Part shown: piece by piece, positions 60,112 through 64,000 of the stretch
Layout: every line of letters begins with the position of its first letter
Numbering within the stretch: the first letter of the stretch is position 1
Assembly: GCA_945643635.1 (NCBI GenBank)
Contig: CALZFC010000055.1
Coordinates: 1,782,001-1,846,000, forward strand
Reading direction: 5' to 3'
DNA from: Allodiplogaster sudhausi
Lineage: Eukaryota > Nematoda > Chromadorea > Rhabditida > Diplogasteridae
DNA length: 64,000 nucleotides
The notes under the pieces: model-generated
What the model saw: the letters and a program-made list of their open reading frames with translations, nothing else
Databases searched by the model: none
Told to the model about the DNA's origin: nothing
Made by a program: the position numbers and the translations under genes

Positions 60112-63006
60112 AGATGTAGAGAGCAAGAGAGACGAGAGAGGCAGTGAAGTCGAGATAGGGAATGGAATATTCGTTTTAAAAAAATGAGCGGAAAGTCCAA
60201 TGGCAGCTGCCGAACACGAGCATTTCATTGAGAGTTTTGCTGTTAGCTGGGGGAATAACAGAATGCAGAAAGAACACTGACCATGCACGAGTTCTCCATT
60301 GAAAGTGACGTCGATGACATAGACGCCAGCCTGTTGTGGAATGAAAGTCACGAGGCATCTGCCGGCCCCTTGCATCTGCACGTTGTTAGGCACTCGGCCC
60401 TGGTTGACTGAGATCTCCAGTTGGCCCTTCCCAGCATCCACGGCATCCACTGCAGGCACGACATACAATTGGGAGACGTAATGGGAGACCCTTGAAGAGG
60501 AACGCCGGCCACTTCCGGCCCTCGCCGACCCCGTGGTTGTCCTCTCTTGCTCCGCCATTCCTCCACTTCACGACCTCAGCTCTCGCTGGCTGGCTGCTAC
60601 TTGCATATACGGACAGGCAGCAGCAGCCAGCCCTCCCCCTCATCTCTCTCTCTCTTCTCTCTCTCGCTCCTCTTTCTCTCCCTCTCACTCTCCATTTGCG
60701 ATCGCATGTGCCCTTCTTCTGTGTTGTCCCGAGTACCTCCCCACTCCCTACTCTCTCGTCTCCCTCTCGCTCTCTGCTCCCTCCCATGGTCTCTCTCCTC
60801 TCGTACCTATGAACTGCACAGGCTGTCCGGGTGCTCCACCACCGAGAGGCTCCAGCTTGACTCTCTCGGCCGCGTAACCAGCCACGAAGAGGGGAGTTGT
60901 GTCCACGCGACGGCCGTTGATCCAGACGTTCAGCTGATGTTCGCCTACCTATAGAGAGAGAGAGAGAAAGAGACAGAGAGAGAGAGAGACAGAGAGAGAG
61001 TGAGAGATTGAGAGAGAAAGTGAGACAGAGGGAGAGAGAGGGTGCGAGATGAAGAAAACAAGATACAAAGGTGAAATATCACATCACTTTAGAGTGGCAA
61101 GAGAATTTTCTCGTGGATGATTAGCCAAGACATTTAGCTAGCTACAGTTCCTGTCACCTGATCGAGTGCAGACAAGAAAGAACTACACCGGAAGTGGTCA
61201 TCTATTTCAGATGTTTTTTTCAGCTTTTTCAGATATGAGAATGAATTAGAAGTCTTTTGCCTCTCGCTTTCATCACAAATTCCCTCTTGAGGGGGTTTCT
61301 GCTGATCCCTCAATCGATTCTCAGTTTAATTCTCTTCCCCTCCTCACCTCCTGAATTCTATACTCGGCGACAAACTTGCCGATGCCCTTCTGCATCATTC
61401 GCACAGGCAGATCGAGACCATCCGGGGCTAAAATGAGAGTAGTTAGAGAAGTGCAAGAGAGCATGTGCTGAGGAGAGACGACTAAACTATCGGGGGATTG
61501 GGACAAAGAGAGAGAGAGTGAATTGTATGAGCTCTACGGAAGCGAGTGGTGGATTATGTTAATTCCGCCTCCCCCTCCCTCGGGCGACACAAAACCCTTT
61601 GATGGTTCCCACCCCGGGTATGGAGTGCCACTATTTACGAGATGCGGACAGACTTACAATTCACTCTCACTATTTTCATGCTAGACAATGGCACCAATTT
61701 TATTTTAATCAAAAACTCTATGTTTCACAACAATTAATCAACAATCGTCATGTCGTCTTGTTTCTTTACCCAATTGCCACTAATAAGGAGGGAAATGAAT
61801 TGACTGGTCACTGTAGATCTGATATCTTCCAGCTGAAGGCGATCGCCAGAGATCTCGAAAGTCGCTGGCTTTCCCACGGCCGCTTTCACAAGTCCGGGAC
61901 CCGCGATCTCCGAGTAGAAGGAGTTCGGACTTCGTGGAGACATATGCACTGATGACATCCTAGACGACGAATCATTAGCCGTGAATCCTCACCAACCACT
62001 TTCAGGTCAAACAAAATAGATAAGAATTTGATAAAAACAATGTAGAAAAGAAGAATTATACCACCCAGGAAAAAAATTCACCTTTGGATGACATAATACC
62101 GAAACATTCACACATTTCTATTTTGGGTCAGGATATAATTGAGCGAATAATGCATAACCACCATTTATCCTTTTCATCGCTCTCAACACGCCCTCCATAC
62201 AAGTGAATCTGGGGATAATGTGCAAGGCGCGTGAATAAAATTCCAGGCAGAACAATATAGAAAACTAGCTAGGTCAAAAAGAGATACACTAGAGGGAGAG
62301 GGAGAGAGGGGGGACGAATTAGAGAGCGTGAGAAAAGAGAAGGAGAGAATGAGAGAGAAGAGAGACGAGTAGAAAGAAGAGAGACAGAGAGTGAGAGTGT
62401 GTGAAACGGAGAAGAATCGCGCACCGATCATCGTGTTCTCTGATCTCCATTCGATCTTGCTCTTCAATTGCAATGTTCCACGGGCTTCCGCGCACCTCTT
62501 CGCCGTTGAACCTTCATAATAGAGAAAATTATTATTTTTCAAATACGATCACATTTATCAATGATTGGCTGTTATTTCAGAAAGTGCCAAGGAATGGGAT
62601 GAAGGATAACACGAAACATCACTAAATTACGCATTAAACTGTTCGACTTTCCAACACTCAAGTGCCAATTCTTAGAGCATTCCAACTCCACCTACCACTC
62701 TTCTTACAGTTAAATCTTCTTCCATATATTGCCCTCCGTTTCAAGTTATCGCGCACTTTTACCGTTTCTCTCGTTTTCCCTACTATTTCATTACATTGCT
62801 AACAGCTGGAATCTTTTCTCTTTCTCTATCCCACTTCCTCTCCTCCCTCAGACTGACTCACCTCATCTCGACGATGTGATTGACTTGTTGTGAGGGGGTG
62901 AACATGGCCAAGTACTGTCTGCTGCCGAGTTCTCTCACTCTGCACGGCACTCTCCCCCCATTGATCATGATCTCGAGGTTCCCCGAGCCCGCCGCCGATG
63001 CGTCAA
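37468..63006 (-). CDS. Filamin-type actin-crosslinking scaffold (3' part; 5' end outside window)
   Basis: About 70 minus-strand exons from 63006 down to 37468 (stop TGA) join largely in phase. They encode roughly 23 filamin immunoglobulin-like repeats; the N-terminal actin-binding CH domains must lie beyond the right edge. Repeats show the usual marks: YGPG/GPG starts, Y.V.Y.P...G.H.V.V and GSPF-type ends. Examples are HVPGSPFLV (37.75 and 38.3 kb), IAGSPFKC (42.55), VAGSPFTA (48.9), VSGSPFTC (50.05), PASPFPI (52.25) and VRGSPWNI (62.48). Checked exon edges include 63006-62862, 62511-62425, 61959-61805, 61427-61348, 60948-60807, 60449-60282 and 58800-58693. Filamins crosslink F-actin and bind membrane receptors and signalling proteins. 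At least four introns use GC donors. Several repeats are divergent, for example ADSPLAI at 43.65 kb. Small exons may have been missed, and alternative splicing is likely. Confidence 0.9.
44300..44378 (-). other. tRNA-like (SINE-type) segment in left arm of the TA-flanked element
   Basis: On the minus strand GTGGTGTATTGATACAGCG resembles a tRNA D-arm/A-box and GGGGTTCGATGCTTTGC a T-arm/B-box, spaced as in a tRNA, with a T-run (TTTTTTT) a few bases further on like a pol III terminator. The inverted copy is at 44891-44965. It does not fold as an intact tRNA, so it is probably tRNA-derived. Confidence 0.5.
44455..44725. repeat. (GA)n block at the centre of the inverted-repeat element
   Basis: Purine-rich tract with a short (GT)n run at about 44548-44558, separating the two arms; Ser/Leu-rich open frames across it are artefacts. 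Confidence 0.9.
44891..44965 (+). other. tRNA-like (SINE-type) segment in right arm of the TA-flanked element
   Basis: GTGGTGTATTGCGACAGCG, GAGTTCGATGCTTTGC and a downstream TTTTTT repeat the arrangement of the left arm, with several substitutions, including a B-box changed from GGTTCGATGC to AGTTCGATGC. Confidence 0.5.
46485..46845. repeat. (GA)n microsatellites in a filamin intron
   Basis: Two purine blocks (about 46485-46625 and 46765-46845) around a single-copy island, in the large filamin intron between exons near 47.55 and 46.26 kb. A (CT)n-rich stretch on the other side (47010-47300) completes the intron. Confidence 0.9.
51346..51475 (-). other. Filamin exon encoding a Lys/Glu-rich charged helix
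   Basis: One exon reads TPELSKKDLKKEKEERKREE followed by further Lys/Glu/Arg heptad-like sequence to KKEKELKK. It lies between an exon ending a repeat (GSPFEVLITEAAQLSP) and one starting the next (TKIPSLSRVGVPSTIQVHTV). Such a single charged helix or coiled coil is not part of the standard filamin repeat array; it may be a rigid spacer or hinge-like linker. Confidence 0.75.
52840..58800 (-). other. Ser/Arg/Glu-rich linker of the filamin gene, ~20 small exons
   Basis: Between the repeats at 60.3-63.0 kb and those below 52.8 kb, exons encode about 700 residues without filamin fold. Clear exons: 58800-58693, 58334-58172 (GC donor), 58085-58010, 57890-57582, 57492-57362, 57223-57085, 57004-56919, 56766-56536, about 56455-56188, then a series down to 52.84 kb. 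Most of the later ones enter and leave in the same phase (A/T/G + split codon), so they can be skipped without frameshift. The text is polar: RESPTYSSVYERRYERIEEP, GIYENVDRRPVVPRRHSPE, VENIYDQLPSS, NPGR/SPxR motifs, and resembles a phosphorylated, disordered linker. The frame is supported by phase agreement rather than homology. Confidence 0.75.
59795..60125. repeat. (GA)n microsatellites in filamin intron
   Basis: Two (GA)n tracts (about 59795-59905 and 60055-60125) between filamin exons 60449-60282 and 58800-58693; no exon was found in this 1.5-kb intron, although it also holds an inverted ATGTTCATGTGCAG... pair at about 59567-59600. Confidence 0.85.
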
Positions 63007-63549
63007 CTGCAACTTTTCTTTTCTTTATTGTCTATACCTAATTTCAAGATTATTTCCGATTTAACTCCCTTTGTTAAATTATTTTAGGAAATTAATGAGT
63101 TTAAAAAATCCCCCGAGCATTGTTTAGATTACTGTTTAGATCAATGCAAGAAAAATAATTCTAAATACAAGGAAAGGTAAATTATAGGTAAAAATACAGT
63201 TGCAGATCTTCGAAATATAGGCCGAACCTCGTGTGAAAATACTGGACATGGAGTCGAAGGATAGGCGGAAGGGAAAGGGAGCGGCGAGAGATATGGGGGT
63301 AACAATAGAGGAATGACGCGTAGCCTCGTGGCCATTTGGACAAGAGTAGAAGATATGAGTTGGCGAGAGAGAAAGAGAGAAGTAGAGAAATAACATACTT
63401 CAATGAGAAACAGAGGCAAGTTGAACCGATATCAGGCATAAAAAGATAATATGAGTCACGACCGTTGGCGTGGGAAATGCGGAAGGCGAAAAGAAGTGGA
63501 GAGAAGAATGGATAAAGGCGACAGAAAGCAAGAGAGAGAGAAACAGAGA

Positions 63550-63593
<44 letters not shown>

Positions 63594-64000
63594 GCAGTTA
63601 CTACCTGTTGAAGGAGCAGTTCATACCGGCACGGGCACCGATTTAATCGATTAAATATTATAATCGCATTGTGGCAGAAGCCAGAACGATGAAGAGAGTG
63701 AGAGGAAATAGAGACTGAAGCAGAGTTACCACCTCTCCCAACCCCAGCCGAGTTACTCGGTCGGAGGTTAGCAAGTCAAGAGGGAAAGAGAAGAAAGGCA
63801 GGAAAGAGAGAGCAGAAGGGATCAAGAAAGACCGACTAGTGTCGCGTCGCAAATAAAATGCATACTCTACAGAGAAATCAGAGAGGAAGCACAAGGCACT
63901 CCTCATGGCTTCAGTAGAAAAAAAAGGAGGAAAGGATGAAGGAGTCCCCGTCGGTCTCTCTCTCACTCTCTGCACCTCCCACTTTCAACTTATTCTCCTC
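63007..64000. other. Upstream part of the filamin gene, no confident exon
   Basis: The first confident filamin exon starts at 63006 with a split codon, so coding sequence must continue to the right. A minus-strand stretch near 63775-63725 reads SDRVTRLGLGEV, similar to a repeat start, but its donor gives the wrong phase for exon 63006. A (GA)n tract lies at 63530-63590. Confidence 0.45.

Overview
The window is nuclear DNA of an invertebrate animal. Most coding sequence is broken into short exons with GT-AG (and unusually many GC-AG) introns, often 45-200 bases long. Several proteins are clearly metazoan (filamin, EBAG9, WIPI4, UPF3, C1orf21 family). A tektin argues for motile cilia or flagella and against a nematode; I cannot place it further. 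Purine/pyrimidine microsatellites of the (GA)n/(CT)n type are extremely abundant and create most of the long but meaningless open frames.

Layout, left to right. About 0.66-3.4 kb (minus): a tektin. 4.3-5.55 kb (minus): a four-exon homologue of human C1orf21, a small acylated protein. 5.6-13.1 kb: a gene-poor stretch dominated by (GA)n, with a 51-bp and a 28-bp minisatellite. 13.1-18.3 kb (minus): an EBAG9/RCAS1 homologue whose 4-kb fourth intron carries an oppositely oriented seven-exon gene for an unrecognised secreted Cys-rich protein (14.2-17.0 kb, plus). 18.9-20.8 kb (minus): a patatin-like phospholipase of the ATGL/PNPLA type, head to head with a plus-strand MRTO4 ribosome-assembly gene (21.2-22.5 kb). 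Next come a small mitochondrial membrane protein (22.8-23.5 kb, plus), a tRNA-Ser(AGA) and a non-autonomous Mutator-like (MULE) transposon with a perfect 9-bp target duplication. Then, all minus, follow WIPI4/WDR45 (25.5-27.5 kb), UPF3 (27.9-29.9 kb) and CTP:phosphocholine cytidylyltransferase (30.6-34.2 kb). A small membrane protein (36.1-36.5 kb, plus) precedes a giant filamin-type gene (37.5 kb to beyond the right edge, minus) of roughly 70 exons.

The filamin gene has about 23 recognisable immunoglobulin-like filamin repeats, a Pro/Gly-rich tail, a Lys/Glu-rich insertion and a long Ser/Arg-rich linker assembled from about 20 small exons. A 1.5-kb element with ~510-bp terminal inverted repeats, a TA target duplication and a tRNA-like segment in each arm sits in one of its introns. 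Functions are those of ordinary housekeeping and cytoskeletal genes: cilia (tektin), actin scaffolding (filamin), phospholipid synthesis and lipolysis (PCYT1, PNPLA), autophagy (WIPI4), mRNA surveillance (UPF3), 60S assembly (MRTO4) and Golgi traffic (EBAG9). Nothing indicates an operon. Gene models were built by eye from reading frame, splice-site phase and remembered family motifs; exon ends are predictions unless stated.
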